This document shows, in pieces, positions 43,673 through 53,644 of a stretch of DNA of 64,000 bases. Within the stretch, counting starts at the first letter, position 1, and each line of letters begins with the position of its first letter. Position numbers and translations under genes: made by a program. Below the pieces are notes generated by a model. The model searched no databases. It was given only the letters and a program-made list of their open reading frames with translations, and was not told the DNA's origin. This stretch comes from Acidisoma sp965199065 (GTDB lineage Bacteria > Pseudomonadota > Alphaproteobacteria > Acetobacterales > Acetobacteraceae), in assembly GCF_965199065.1 (NCBI RefSeq), contig NZ_CBDAQN010000001.1, positions 682,001 to 746,000 on the forward strand. The letters are read 5' to 3'.

Positions 43673-45071
43673 CCGCAGTGGCGCGTCCGCCCGGGACCGC
43701 GATGATCGGCTGAGGCACACGGCGCGTCGCCTGCTTGTGCATCGTGTCGGTCACTCTGAAGGCCATGGCGACGGCTGCCAGCCCGAACACGACCGAACCC
43801 AGCGCCTGGCCGATGAGCACGCCCTCCGGCCCGAAGCGTGCGCCGTAGGCCACGAAGGGGATGGTGCCGAGGGTCGCCCGGCCCCAGTTCATGATGGTCG
43901 CAAGTCCAGGACGGCCAAGGTTGTTGAACGCCGAGTTGGCGACGAAAAGGCCGCCCGCGAAGATCATCGTCCCGGCAATCCAGCTGCAGAACAGGTGCAG
44001 GAGTGAAGCCGCGACGCCCTGCGAAGAGAAGGCGAGCGCCAGCAGGTTCTGCGTGAGCGCCAGCACCACCCAGGCGGCGGCGACGGTCGCCGCCATGAAG
44101 ATCAGGCTCGCCCGCAGCGTCGTCCGCACGCGGTCGGTGCGGCCGGCGCCAAGGTTCTGCGCCATGATCGGGCCGACCGCGCCGCTCAGCGCGAAGATGA
44201 CGCCGAAGGCGACCGGGGTGATACGGTCGATCGTCGCCTGTCCCGCGACCGCCGCCACGCCGAAGCCGGCCATGGTTTGGGTGACGTAGGCGCTGCCGAC
44301 CGGCGTCGCGAGGTTGGTGAGGATCGCGGGCGCCGCCACCCGCCCCACACGCCGAAGGTCTGCGAGCGCCCGCCGCGGCTCCGGCCGCCCGAGCAACCCC
44401 TGCCGCCACACGAAGCGCAGCCCGACCGCCGCGAGCAGCACGCGGGACAGCACCGTGCTGATCGCCGCGCCCTCCAGCCGCAGATGGAGAGCGAAGATGA
44501 AGATCGGGTCCATGACGGCCACGGCAATGGCGGCGAACAGGGTCACGTTCATGGCCCGGCGAGCGACCCCGGCCGAGCGCAGCAGCGCGGCACAGCACAT
44601 GCCGACCGCCATCAGCGGCAACGACGGCGAGGTGATGAGCAGATACATCGAGGCCATCACCCGCGTTTCGCCCTCAGCGTGCAACAGGCCGAGCAGCGGC
44701 CCCCGTGCGGCGGCGGTCGCGAGCCCGATGACGAGCATCAGCGCCGTCATGACGATCAGGCTCGTCGTGCCGATCCGTTGCGCCTCGCCGGGTTTCTGGC
44801 TCCCGATGGCCGCGGAGACGGTGGCGCCGATGCCGATGGTGAGGCCGATCGCGACCGAGATCTGGAAAAAGCCGACGGCGCCCGCAAAGCCGACCGCGGC
44901 CGCGATGGGCTTCTCGCCGAGGCGGGAGATGTAGAAGAAGTTGAGAAGATCGACGGCGAAGACCGCGATGAGCCCGATGGCGCCGGTCAGCGCCATGACG
45001 GTGACGTGGCGCATGATGGAGCCGGTCAGGAAGCGCGCGGGCGGAGACCCTGGCTTGGCGGCGATAGCCAT
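43632..45071 (-). CDS. MATE family efflux transporter
   Basis: The 479-residue protein has 12 hydrophobic helices in two bundles, as in multidrug and toxin extrusion pumps. GAIGLIAVFAVDLLNFFYIS in helix 1, IGIGATVSAAIGSQKPGEAQ in helix 2 and MAQNLGAGRTDRVRT in the second half are typical. ATG 45071 (MAIAAKPGS) is chosen; the longer frame to 45299 adds a non-membrane leader unlike the family. Its substrate and coupling ion (H+ or Na+) are unknown. Confidence 0.9.
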   Translation of the reverse strand: MAIAAKPGSPPARFLTGSIMRHVTVMALTGAIGLIAVFAVDLLNFFYISRLGEKPIAAAVGFAGAVGFFQISVAIGLTIGIGATVSAAIGSQKPGEAQRIGTTSLIVMTALMLVIGLATAAARGPLLGLLHAEGETRVMASMYLLITSPSLPLMAVGMCCAALLRSAGVARRAMNVTLFAAIAVAVMDPIFIFALHLRLEGAAISTVLSRVLLAAVGLRFVWRQGLLGRPEPRRALADLRRVGRVAAPAILTNLATPVGSAYVTQTMAGFGVAAVAGQATIDRITPVAFGVIFALSGAVGPIMAQNLGAGRTDRVRTTLRASLIFMAATVAAAWVVLALTQNLLALAFSSQGVAASLLHLFCSWIAGTMIFAGGLFVANSAFNNLGRPGLATIMNWGRATLGTIPFVAYGARFGPEGVLIGQALGSVVFGLAAVAMAFRVTDTMHKQATRRVPQPIIAVPGGRATAVNLTLDEELHPPD

Positions 45072-45319
45072 TGTGCGGCGGGTCCTCGAGAGCCAGCGCG
45101 GCGGACGCGTTTCGTAGAGCGAACTGGAGCCGATGGACAGCCCGAGGCGGCCTCCCGGCCAACACCTCGCATTCACCGTTCCGTTGCCGGATGCATTACC
45201 GATAGCGCCCGTGGCAAGATGATTGCACATTGATGACGCAGACCAAACAGGCGTCTCGATCTCGATTCGGCGCCCGGTCTTCGAGTGACGCTGCAACATC
45301 TGGAACAGAAGGACGGATC

Positions 45320-46836
45320 ATGAGCTCGGTTGAAAGGACACCTCCATCCCGTGATGCTCAGACGTCGCCCGCCGCACAGGCTCATGCGAAGTCAGCCTGG
45401 CTCGCATCGCATGAGCATGGCTATGCGAAAGGGTTGAAGCCGCGGCAGGTTCAGATGATCGCCATCGGCGGCGCCATCGGCACCGGGCTTTTCCTCGGCG
45501 CGGGCGGCCGGCTGCAACATGCGGGGCCTGCTCTGGCCCTCGTTTATCTTGTCTGCGGGATCTTCTCGTTCCTCATCCTGCGGGCGCTTGGCGAGCTCGT
45601 CATGCATCGCCCCACCTCGGGCAGCTTCGTCTCCTATGCGCGGGAATTTCTCGGCGAGCGCGGCTCATTCGTCGCCGGCTGGATGTACTATCTGAACTGG
45701 GCGATGACCGGCATCGTCGATATCACGGCCGTTGCGCTCTACATGAAATATTGGGGCACCTTCGCGGGCGTGCCGCAATGGATCTTCGCCCTGATCGCAT
45801 TGGTGCTCGTCGGAAGCATGAACATGATCGCCGTCGAGTGGTTCGGCGAGATGGAGTTCTGGTTTTCGCTCGTCAAGGTCGCGGCACTCGTCCTGTTCCT
45901 CGTCATCGGCGTGATCTTTCTCATCAGCGGTCATCATGTCGCCGGCCACAGCACGGGTTTCATCTCATCGCCCAGAACGGCGGCATCTTTCCTCATGGCA
46001 TTCTGCCCGCGGTCATCATCGTGCAGGGCGTCGTGTTCGCCTATGCCGGCATCGAGTTGATCGGCACCGCCGCCGGCGAGGCGCAGGATGCGAAACGTAT
46101 TCTGCCGCGCGCGATCAACAGCGTGATGTGGCGGATCGCGCTTTTCTACGTCGGCTCCGTGGTGCTGTTGGTGATGCTGATGCCCTGGACTGCCTATCAC
46201 GCGGGCACCAGCCCCTTCGTGACCTTCTTCGGCGCCCTCGGCGTCCCCTTCATCGGCACGATCATGAACCTCGTCGTGCTGACCGCCGCTTTGTCGAGCC
46301 TGAACTCGGGGCTCTACTCCACCGGCCGCGTCCTGCGCTCGCTCGCGATGGGCGGCTCGGCGCCCCCGTTCGTCGCCAAGATGAACGCGGCGAAAGTGCC
46401 GTTCGGCGGCATCCTCGTGACACTGGTCATCTACCTCATCGGCGTTCTTCTCAACTACGTCGTGCCGTCGCAGGTGTTCGAGATCGTCCTCAACATCGCC
46501 TCGCTGGGCATCGTTTCGACCTGGGCTTTCATCGTCATCTGCCAGATGATGCTGCGCCGCGCGATCGATCGTGGAGAACTGCCCGCGGTCGAGTTCCGGA
46601 TGCCCTTCGCGCCGCTATCCTCGTGGCTGACGCTCGCCTTCCTGCTCGCCGTGCTCGTGCTGACCGGCCTCGACTACCCCGATGGCACCTACACCATCGC
46701 CGCCATCCCGGTGGTCGCAGTCGCGCTGGTCGTGGGATGGATCATCATGAAGGGCAGCCACCCGTTCAGCCCGACCATCCCCTCCTATCTTCTGACCCGC
46801 ACCGTGGAGTCGCATCCGAACAACGACCCGCGGTGA
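45320..46836 (+). pseudogene. Amino-acid permease (AnsP/GABA-permease type), frameshifted
   Basis: The first frame, from ATG 45320 (AGAAGGA upstream), encodes a typical amino-acid/polyamine/cation permease start: YAKGLKPRQVQMIAIGGAIG, TGLFLGAGG, then helices to HHVAGHSTG. Near 45955-45960 the family sequence jumps to the next frame (FHLIAQNGGIFPHGILPAVI ... GIELIGTAAGEAQD) and runs intact to 46836. The 1517-base span is one short of 506 codons, so one deleted base in the ACGGGTTT stretch accounts for it. Joined, it would be about 505 residues, the usual length of asparagine or GABA permeases. A sequencing error is possible. Confidence 0.82.
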
Positions 46837-46845
46837 GGTCCGCGC

Positions 46846-48258
46846 TCAGAATTCCAGGTGCGCCTTCAGGCCAAGCACGACGGCGCTCGGGATGCTCGTC
46901 TGCGCGTTCGGATGGATGACGTATTGGAAGTCCGGCATGAGGTTGACGCCGCGATAGACGTGGATGTCGTAATTGGCTTCCAGCACTTCTTCATTGGTCT
47001 GCACGCCGGTCGCGGAGACGCCGGTGGCGCTGTCGCTGTAGGGCACGCCGAAGTCCTGGTCGAGTTGCTCGGCGCTCGTGAGTTGACTGCTCACGGTCTG
47101 GTAGATGAACAGAAGGCCGATCGTGTCCTCGGACCGGGCATGCCAGAAACCCTGATCGACAAGCCCGGCGTACAGCTCGTTCTCGTAGACCATCGTCTGC
47201 GGGGTATCGTGGACGAAGCCGAGCAGACCGATCAACCCGGCCTCGTCGCCCTTTCCCTGGCGGATGAACATCTGGTCGAACTCCGCCCAGAATTGCCACC
47301 GATCCCGTTTGTCGGAGCCAGTGCCGCCGGGGATCGCGCTCTCGAAACTCGCGAAGGGCGCGCTGTCGTAGCCTACGCCGAGCTTGTAATGGCCAACGAG
47401 GTGGTCCGGTCCGAAAGACGGCTCCCACGCAACTTCGAGCGGCACCTCGACGCCGTTGTATTGCGAAACGTCGATGTTCCAGCCGGAACGATCTTGCGGG
47501 TTCTGGTAGAGATAGGGATCGCTGCCCCAGAGGCCGAACTGCACATAGGTGTCAGCCGTGGGCCGGACCCGCAGGCGAGCCCCTAAAGTGGCATCGGGCC
47601 ACGAGGAAAAGCCGACATTCGCGCCGGTGATGGCTTTTTCGTTTCCGCAGAGCGCGTTCTGCATGAAATTACAGTTCAGTGGCGACGCCGAGAAATCGTT
47701 GCCCGTCGGCCAATAGCCTGCGGCGATATCGACATCGCCGTGCAGCAGCGTCTCCTCCCCGTAGAGGTAGACGAGATGAAAGGCGACGCTGCCGCCGGCG
47801 CCGTATATTTCCTGCGCCGGAAGCAGGTTGTCGCCGAAGCCTTCGCTCGCATTGCTCCCGGCCCGGTTGACGGCCACGAAATGCGTGGCGAATCCCGTGA
47901 TGCCGGCGAGCTTCTGCCAATCGACATCGACCTCGAGCGCGCGCTGATCGGCGTACCCGAGATCGCGCTTGGTGCCTCCGCTGACATTGCCGGCGGTTTC
48001 CGAGGTGTAGTTGAGCAATACGTCGATGCCGAGCTTTCCAAGATCGGTGCGGATGCCGCCCCAGTCGCCGAACAGGTGCTCGACCTTCGGAAAGCTGTCG
48101 GAAGGAGAGGACTTTGGCGCTGGTTGTGAAAGCGTCTGGCTGGCGCCGACACCGGCGCCGCTATTTGAGGTCTGAGCCCGCGCCGCCTCGGGCGCCGCGA
48201 CAAGACTGGTGAGGGCGAGCACGACCATGAAGGTCCGATTGCAGATCCAACCGGTCAT
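46846..48258 (-). CDS. Carbohydrate-selective porin, OprB family
   Basis: The 470-residue outer-membrane protein has a signal peptide (cleavage near ARA-QTSN, residue 29) and the OprB layout: an N-terminal HLFGDWGGIRTDLGKLGIDV, alternating beta-strands, and a C-terminal strand ending LKAHLEF with the terminal Phe needed for insertion. FQYVIHPNAQTS is a family hallmark. It would let sugars diffuse across the outer membrane. It lies ten bases from the convergent, broken permease gene. Confidence 0.9.
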   Translation of the reverse strand: MTGWICNRTFMVVLALTSLVAAPEAARAQTSNSGAGVGASQTLSQPAPKSSPSDSFPKVEHLFGDWGGIRTDLGKLGIDVLLNYTSETAGNVSGGTKRDLGYADQRALEVDVDWQKLAGITGFATHFVAVNRAGSNASEGFGDNLLPAQEIYGAGGSVAFHLVYLYGEETLLHGDVDIAAGYWPTGNDFSASPLNCNFMQNALCGNEKAITGANVGFSSWPDATLGARLRVRPTADTYVQFGLWGSDPYLYQNPQDRSGWNIDVSQYNGVEVPLEVAWEPSFGPDHLVGHYKLGVGYDSAPFASFESAIPGGTGSDKRDRWQFWAEFDQMFIRQGKGDEAGLIGLLGFVHDTPQTMVYENELYAGLVDQGFWHARSEDTIGLLFIYQTVSSQLTSAEQLDQDFGVPYSDSATGVSATGVQTNEEVLEANYDIHVYRGVNLMPDFQYVIHPNAQTSIPSAVVLGLKAHLEF

Positions 48259-48436
48259 CCGAAACGTCCCTCCGATTTATTGTTGCATGACAGTTCGGTA
48301 GGGTTCGCAGGAACGCAATCCCGGTCACAGAAACGCGAGCCAGCTACCGAGCAGATCAGAGTCGCGCGGCCTTTCCTTGCGCTGCAGCAAGGGCCGGAGT
48401 ATCCGGCACCGCCAAGGCTGCGCAGGGATCCTCGCC

Positions 48437-49972
48437 ATGGCACTCAACGATCTGACCCCCGACTCCGCAATCGAGCGCTCGCTCGATCTGCCAAGAGGGA
48501 TCGCCGTCCGGCCACCCATCGAGGAGGCTCTTGCCTTCGACGACGTGCTGCTGGTCCCGAACTACTCGCAGGTGCTGCCTGCCCAGGTTGACACGACCAC
48601 CCAGTTCACCCGCAACATCAGCCTCAACGTGCCATTGGTCGCGGCTGCCATGGACACGGTGACCGAAAGCGCGATGGCCATTGCCATGGCCCAGCTGGGC
48701 GGCATGGGCGTCATCCACAAAAATCTCACCATCGAGGAGCAGGCGGCCCAGGTGCGCCGCGTCAAGCGCTTCGAGTCCGGCATGGTCGTCGATCCGCTGA
48801 CCATCCATCCGGACGAAACGCTCGCCGACGCCCGTGCGCTCATGGCGGCCAACCGCATCAGCGGCATCCCGGTGGTGGAGCGGGGCACCCGCCGCCTCGT
48901 CGGCATCCTCACCAACCGCGATGTGCGTTTCGCGACCGACCTCGACGAACGCGTCTCGCAGTTGATGACCCACGACAAGCTCATAACGGTCTTCGAGGGC
49001 GCCAAGCCGGACGAGGCCCGGAGCCTGCTCCACAAGCACCGCATCGAGAAGCTGCTGGTGGTCGACGCGGAGTATCGCTGCGTCGGGCTGATCACGGTTA
49101 AGGACATGGACAAGGCCGAGGCCTATCCCCTCGCCAACAAGGACGCGCTTGGCCGCCTGCGGGTGGCGGCTGCCACCGGCGTCGGCGAGGACGGCGAAGC
49201 GCGGGCACGCGCGCTCATCGCGGCCGGCGTCGATGTCATTGTGGTCGATACCGCTCACGGGCATTCGGGCGGGGTGCTGACCTCGGTCGAGCGGATCAAG
49301 ATGGCGTCCAACGATGTGGAGGTCGTGGCCGGAAACGTGGCGACGCCGGACGGCGCCGAGGCGCTGGTCGATGCCGGGGCGGATGCGGTGAAGATCGGCA
49401 TCGGGCCGGGCAGCATCTGCACAACCCGCGTGGTCGCGGGCGTCGGCGTGCCGCAGTTCTCGGCTGTGCTGGAGACCTCGGCCGCCTGCCGCGCGCTGGG
49501 CGTGCCGGCGATTGCCGACGGCGGCATCCGCACCTCGGGGGACATGGTGAAGGCGATCGCGGCCGGCGCCAACTCCGTCATGCTGGGCAGCCTCTTCGCC
49601 GGTACGGACGAAGCCCCGGGCGAGGTGTTTCTCTATCAGGGCCGCAGCTACAAGTCCTATCGCGGCATGGGGAGCATCGGCGCCATGGCGCGTGGCTCGG
49701 CCGACCGCTATTTTCAGCAGGATATCAAGGACCAGCTCAAGCTGGTGCCGGAAGGGATCGAGGGGCAGGTGGCCTACCGGGGGCCTGTCGCCGCCGTCGT
49801 GCATCAGCTGGTCGGCGGGTTGCGGGCGGGAATGGGCTATGCGGGCAGCCCCGATATCGCCGAGCTGCAGCGGAGCGCCAAGTTCCGGCGCATAACCGGG
49901 GCGGGTTTGCGCGAGAGCCACGTGCATGACGTGTCGATCACCCGCGAGGCGCCGAACTATCGGCGGGACTGA
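48437..49972 (+). CDS. guaB: Inosine-5'-monophosphate dehydrogenase
   Basis: The 511-residue enzyme oxidises IMP to XMP with NAD+, the first committed step of GMP synthesis. The catalytic Cys lies in GIGPGSICTTRVVAGVG, the NAD site is around VDTAHGHSGGVL, the mobile flap has YRGMGSIGAM, and two CBS domains interrupt the barrel at about 100-225. ATG 48437 gives the family N-terminus. It starts a run of guaB, RsmB-type methyltransferase, GNAT and guaA on one strand. Confidence 0.97.
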   Translation: MALNDLTPDSAIERSLDLPRGIAVRPPIEEALAFDDVLLVPNYSQVLPAQVDTTTQFTRNISLNVPLVAAAMDTVTESAMAIAMAQLGGMGVIHKNLTIEEQAAQVRRVKRFESGMVVDPLTIHPDETLADARALMAANRISGIPVVERGTRRLVGILTNRDVRFATDLDERVSQLMTHDKLITVFEGAKPDEARSLLHKHRIEKLLVVDAEYRCVGLITVKDMDKAEAYPLANKDALGRLRVAAATGVGEDGEARARALIAAGVDVIVVDTAHGHSGGVLTSVERIKMASNDVEVVAGNVATPDGAEALVDAGADAVKIGIGPGSICTTRVVAGVGVPQFSAVLETSAACRALGVPAIADGGIRTSGDMVKAIAAGANSVMLGSLFAGTDEAPGEVFLYQGRSYKSYRGMGSIGAMARGSADRYFQQDIKDQLKLVPEGIEGQVAYRGPVAAVVHQLVGGLRAGMGYAGSPDIAELQRSAKFRRITGAGLRESHVHDVSITREAPNYRRD

Positions 49973-49997
49973 ACAGACCTCACGCTAGGTTCCTGCC

Positions 49998-51281
49998 TTG
50001 ACCCCTAATGCACGCCTTGCGGGCGCTATTTCTCTGTTGGAGGCGATAGCGGCCGCCCCTCGCAAGCCTGCCGACGCCGTCGCCAACGACTTCTTCCGGC
50101 AGCGTCGCTTCATCGGCGGCGGCGACCGGCGCGAGGTCTCGGATCAGGTTTGGCACGTCCTCCGCCATCAGCGCCGGCTCAACTGGTGGATCGGGCGCGC
50201 CCAGGGCGAGCCCAGTCCGCGCCTGGCGGTCGGCGCGGTCGCCGTACTCGGTGGCCGTCCGTCCCATGACGTGGCGAAGATGTACAACGGCGGCCGTTAT
50301 GCCCCCGAGCCGCTGACCGAGGCCGAGGAGGAAATCCTCCGACGCCTCAACGACCACACCTTCGATCATCCAGCCATGCCGGACGCCGTGCGGCTCGAGG
50401 TGCCCGACTGGATCATGCCGCTGCTGGTGGAGCGCTTTGGCCGCGATACCGACCGTGAGGTCGCCGCCATGCTGGCGCCGGCGCCACTCGACCTGCGGGT
50501 CAACCTGCTGAAGGGCGACCGCACGGCGGCGCAGGCGGCACTCGCGGCCGAGGGGATCGTCGCCGAGCCGACGGCGCTCAGCCCTTGGGGGTTGCGGATC
50601 GCCGGCCGCAAGCCGGTCGTGACCGGTGAGGCTTTCCGTTCCGGGCTCATCGAAATCCAGGACGAGGGCAGCCAGGTGGTGGCGTTGCTCGCCGATGCGC
50701 AACCGGGGATGCGGATTCTCGACTACTGCGCCGGGGCAGGCGGCAAGACGCTCGCGATGGCGATGACCATGGAGAATCGCGGCCACATCCTGGCGGCCGA
50801 CACCTCAGCCCATCGGCTGGAGGGTGCGGTGCGCCGGCTTCGTCGCGCTGGGGTGCACAATGTCGAACAGCATCTGCTGACGGAAGGCGACAAATGGGCC
50901 AAGCGCCGCCGGGAAACCTGCGACCGCGTGCTGGTCGATGCGCCTTGCACCGGCACTGGAACCTGGCGGCGTAACCCGGACGCCCGGCTGCGGCTGACCG
51001 AGGCCGACCTTTCAGCGCTGGTGGAAAAACAGGCCGCCATTCTGCATGACGCATCCCGCTTCCTGCGCCGCGGCGGCCGGCTGATCTACGCCACCTGCTC
51101 GCTGCTGCGACCGGAGAATGAGGATCAGGTGGATCGCTTCCTGGCCGGACATGCCGATTTCTCCCGTGTGACCGAGATGCCTGAGGGGATGCCGGACATT
51201 GCCGAGGAGGGCGTGGTGCGGCTGACGCCCGCCCGCCACGGCACGGACGGGTTTTTTGCGGCGATCCTCGAACGGCGATGA
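49998..51281 (+). CDS. RsmB/NOP-family rRNA (cytosine-5) methyltransferase
   Basis: This 427-residue SAM-dependent RNA methyltransferase has the SAM motif LDYCAGAGGKTLAMAM and the two cysteines of m5C RNA enzymes, one in VDAPCTGTGTWRRNPD and the other in YATCSLLRPEN. An NusB-like helical N-terminal region precedes them, as in RsmB (C967 of 16S rRNA). The start codon TTG 49998 is inferred. It sits between guaB and guaA, an arrangement seen in other alphaproteobacteria. It overlaps the GNAT gene by four bases. Confidence 0.9.
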   Translation: MTPNARLAGAISLLEAIAAAPRKPADAVANDFFRQRRFIGGGDRREVSDQVWHVLRHQRRLNWWIGRAQGEPSPRLAVGAVAVLGGRPSHDVAKMYNGGRYAPEPLTEAEEEILRRLNDHTFDHPAMPDAVRLEVPDWIMPLLVERFGRDTDREVAAMLAPAPLDLRVNLLKGDRTAAQAALAAEGIVAEPTALSPWGLRIAGRKPVVTGEAFRSGLIEIQDEGSQVVALLADAQPGMRILDYCAGAGGKTLAMAMTMENRGHILAADTSAHRLEGAVRRLRRAGVHNVEQHLLTEGDKWAKRRRETCDRVLVDAPCTGTGTWRRNPDARLRLTEADLSALVEKQAAILHDASRFLRRGGRLIYATCSLLRPENEDQVDRFLAGHADFSRVTEMPEGMPDIAEEGVVRLTPARHGTDGFFAAILERR

Positions 51282-51829
51282 CGATGATCCGGCCCGCCGT
51301 TCCGTCGGATGGGGCCGCCATCGCCGCCGTGCATGTCGCGGCCTGGCGCAGCGCTTACGCCGGTCTGCTGCCGGATTGGACGCTCACCGAACTCTCCGCG
51401 CGGCGGCAGGAAGCCTACTACGGCCGGGTAATCCGCAGTGGCGGCATCGTCCATGTCGCGCAGCCGCCGGATGATGCGCGCGAAGAGGAGGGCGACGCGC
51501 CGCCGGTGGTCGGCTTCGTGACGGCGAGCCGGCTGCCGTCGGGTGCGATCGCCGATGGTGAAATCGAGACGCTCTACGTGCTGGACGATTGGCGGGAGCA
51601 GGGCTTCGGCCGCGGACTTATCCGGGCGGCGGCGGTCGATCTGGCGGCGCTCGGATGCCGCAGCGTGCTGGTCTGGGTTCTGAGCGGCAATCCCAGCCGC
51701 TGGTTCTATGAGCGCCTGGGCGGCGTGCGCTCGATCGAGGGCAGCGTCAGCGTCGGCGGCCGTTTGCAGCCGCAGACGGCCTTCGTCTGGAACCCGATCG
51801 ACCGGCTCACGGCCCCGCTGACGGAATAG
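51278..51829 (+). CDS. GNAT family N-acetyltransferase
   Basis: The 183-residue protein starts with a RimI-like segment (MIRPAVPSDGAAIAAVHVAA) and carries the acetyl-CoA loop YVLDDWREQGFGRGLIRAAA, followed by NPSRWFYERLGGV. ATG 51278 overlaps the methyltransferase stop by four bases (ATGA), so they are coupled. The position in the guaB-guaA run does not reveal its substrate; protein or small-amine acetylation are both possible. Confidence 0.88.
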   Translation: MTMIRPAVPSDGAAIAAVHVAAWRSAYAGLLPDWTLTELSARRQEAYYGRVIRSGGIVHVAQPPDDAREEEGDAPPVVGFVTASRLPSGAIADGEIETLYVLDDWREQGFGRGLIRAAAVDLAALGCRSVLVWVLSGNPSRWFYERLGGVRSIEGSVSVGGRLQPQTAFVWNPIDRLTAPLTE

Positions 51830-51867
51830 CGCCTTGCCCCGAAACCCTCGCTAGGTCATATCGCGAC

Positions 51868-53436
51868 ATGGCACAGATCACCGCAGACCGTATCCTCATC
51901 CTCGATTTCGGCAGCCAGTTCACGCAGCTGATCGCGCGCCGTGTGCGGGAAAGCGGCGTCTATTCCGAGATTTGGCCGTTCAGCACCGACCCGCAGAAGA
52001 TTGCCGACTACGCCCCGCGCGGGATCGTTCTCTCCGGCGGTCCTGCGAGCGTGACCGAGGACATTTCACCCCGAGTGCCTGCGATCGTCTTCGAGCTGGG
52101 CGTGCCGGTGCTCGGCATCTGCTACGGCGAGCAGGCGATGTGCCTGCAACTCGGTGGGACGGTCGAGGGCCATGACCATCGTGAGTTCGGCCGCGCCTTT
52201 GTAGAGGTGACGGAGCCCTGTGCTCTTTTCGACGGCATCCAAGACGGCTGGGCGCCGGGCGCGCGCGAGCAGGTGTGGATGAGCCACGGTGACCGCGTAA
52301 CCCGCCTGCCGCCGGGCTTCCGCGCCGTCGCCACCAGTGACGGCGCGCCCTTCGCGGTCATCGCCGATGACGAGCGGCGGCTCTACGGGCTGCAATTCCA
52401 CCCCGAGGTTGTCCATACGCCGCATGGCGCCGCCATTCTTCGCAACTTCACCCACGCTATTGCCGGTTGTGCCGGCGACTGGACGATGGCGGGATTTCGT
52501 CAGACGCAGATCGAGGCCATCCGCCGTCAGGTGGGGCAGGGCCGGGTCATCTGCGGCCTCTCGGGCGGCGTCGATTCGGCTGTTGCGGCGGCCCTCATCC
52601 ACGAGGCGATCGGCGACCAGCTCACCTGCATCTTCGTCGACCACGGGTTGCTTCGGGCGCGCGAGGCGGAGGAGGTGGTGCGGGTGTTCCGGGAGCGTTT
52701 CAACATCCGGCTCGTGCATCGCGATGCGTCCGACATGTTCCTCGGCGCCTTGGACGGCGTGGACGACCCCGAGGTGAAGCGAAAGACGATCGGGCGTCTG
52801 TTCATCGACGTATTCGAGGAGGAGGCCGCAAAACTGGGTGGCGCCGATTTCCTCGCCCAGGGGACGCTCTATCCCGATGTCATCGAGAGCGTGAGTTTCA
52901 CCGGCGGTCCCTCGGTGACGATCAAGTCGCACCACAATGTGGGCGGCCTGCCGGCGCGGATGCGGATGCAACTCGTCGAACCTTTGCGCGAACTGTTCAA
53001 GGACGAGGTACGGCTGCTGGGGCTGGAGCTTGGGTTGCCGCCGGCAATCGTCGGGCGGCACCCGTTCCCGGGGCCGGGGCTTGCCATCCGCATTCCGGGG
53101 GCGATCACGCGAGAGCGGCTCGATCTTCTGCGGCGGGCCGACGCGATCTTCCTGGAGGAGTTGCGGCTGCACAATCTCTATGACGCGATCTGGCAGGCCT
53201 TCGCGGTATTGCTGCCGGTGCGGAGCGTCGGCGTGATGGGCGACGGGCGCACGTATGACCTCGCCTGCGCCTTGCGGGCGGTCACGAGCACGGACGGCAT
53301 GACGGCGGATGTCTATCCGTTCGAGGTGCCATTTCTTACGCGGGTCGCGAACCGGATTGTCAACGAGGTACGCGGCATAAACCGGGTGACCTATGACATC
53401 ACAAGCAAGCCGCCGGGCACGATCGAGTGGGAATGA
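51868..53436 (+). CDS. guaA: GMP synthase (glutamine-hydrolysing)
   Basis: The 522-residue enzyme aminates XMP to GMP. The glutamine amidotransferase domain holds Cys in VLGICYGEQAM and His/Glu in LQFHPEVVHTPHG. The ATP-pyrophosphatase domain has the P-loop LSGGVDSAVAAAL. The C-terminal dimerisation domain ends with YDITSKPPGTIEWE, the typical tail. It closes the guaB-guaA run. Confidence 0.97.
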   Translation: MAQITADRILILDFGSQFTQLIARRVRESGVYSEIWPFSTDPQKIADYAPRGIVLSGGPASVTEDISPRVPAIVFELGVPVLGICYGEQAMCLQLGGTVEGHDHREFGRAFVEVTEPCALFDGIQDGWAPGAREQVWMSHGDRVTRLPPGFRAVATSDGAPFAVIADDERRLYGLQFHPEVVHTPHGAAILRNFTHAIAGCAGDWTMAGFRQTQIEAIRRQVGQGRVICGLSGGVDSAVAAALIHEAIGDQLTCIFVDHGLLRAREAEEVVRVFRERFNIRLVHRDASDMFLGALDGVDDPEVKRKTIGRLFIDVFEEEAAKLGGADFLAQGTLYPDVIESVSFTGGPSVTIKSHHNVGGLPARMRMQLVEPLRELFKDEVRLLGLELGLPPAIVGRHPFPGPGLAIRIPGAITRERLDLLRRADAIFLEELRLHNLYDAIWQAFAVLLPVRSVGVMGDGRTYDLACALRAVTSTDGMTADVYPFEVPFLTRVANRIVNEVRGINRVTYDITSKPPGTIEWE

Positions 53437-53644
53437 TTTTGAGGGCGTAGGACGATCCTGCTTTACGTATAACTCGTGATCGCGATCGCCGAGAAGTTCC
53501 CGGGCGTCCATGTGCGGAGCGGCGAAGGACACACGTTCGGTCGCGAATTCTCAGGGCGACGCTCGAACGGCCACCCATCCTCGCTGACGCTTCTCTACAA
53601 CATCTGTTACGATCAGTTCAGACATTCGAGTGGAATTGCGTGCT

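Noticed and set aside
43654..44598. A second minus-strand frame inside the MATE gene
   Set aside because: It is rich in Arg, Gly and His with no hydrophobic helices, and is a shadow of the MATE reading frame.
45751..45950. Independent start for the second half of the amino-acid permease
   Set aside because: Sequence in this frame before about 45955 is non-membrane and unlike the family; the good match begins exactly where the first frame loses it, so a frameshift explains both.
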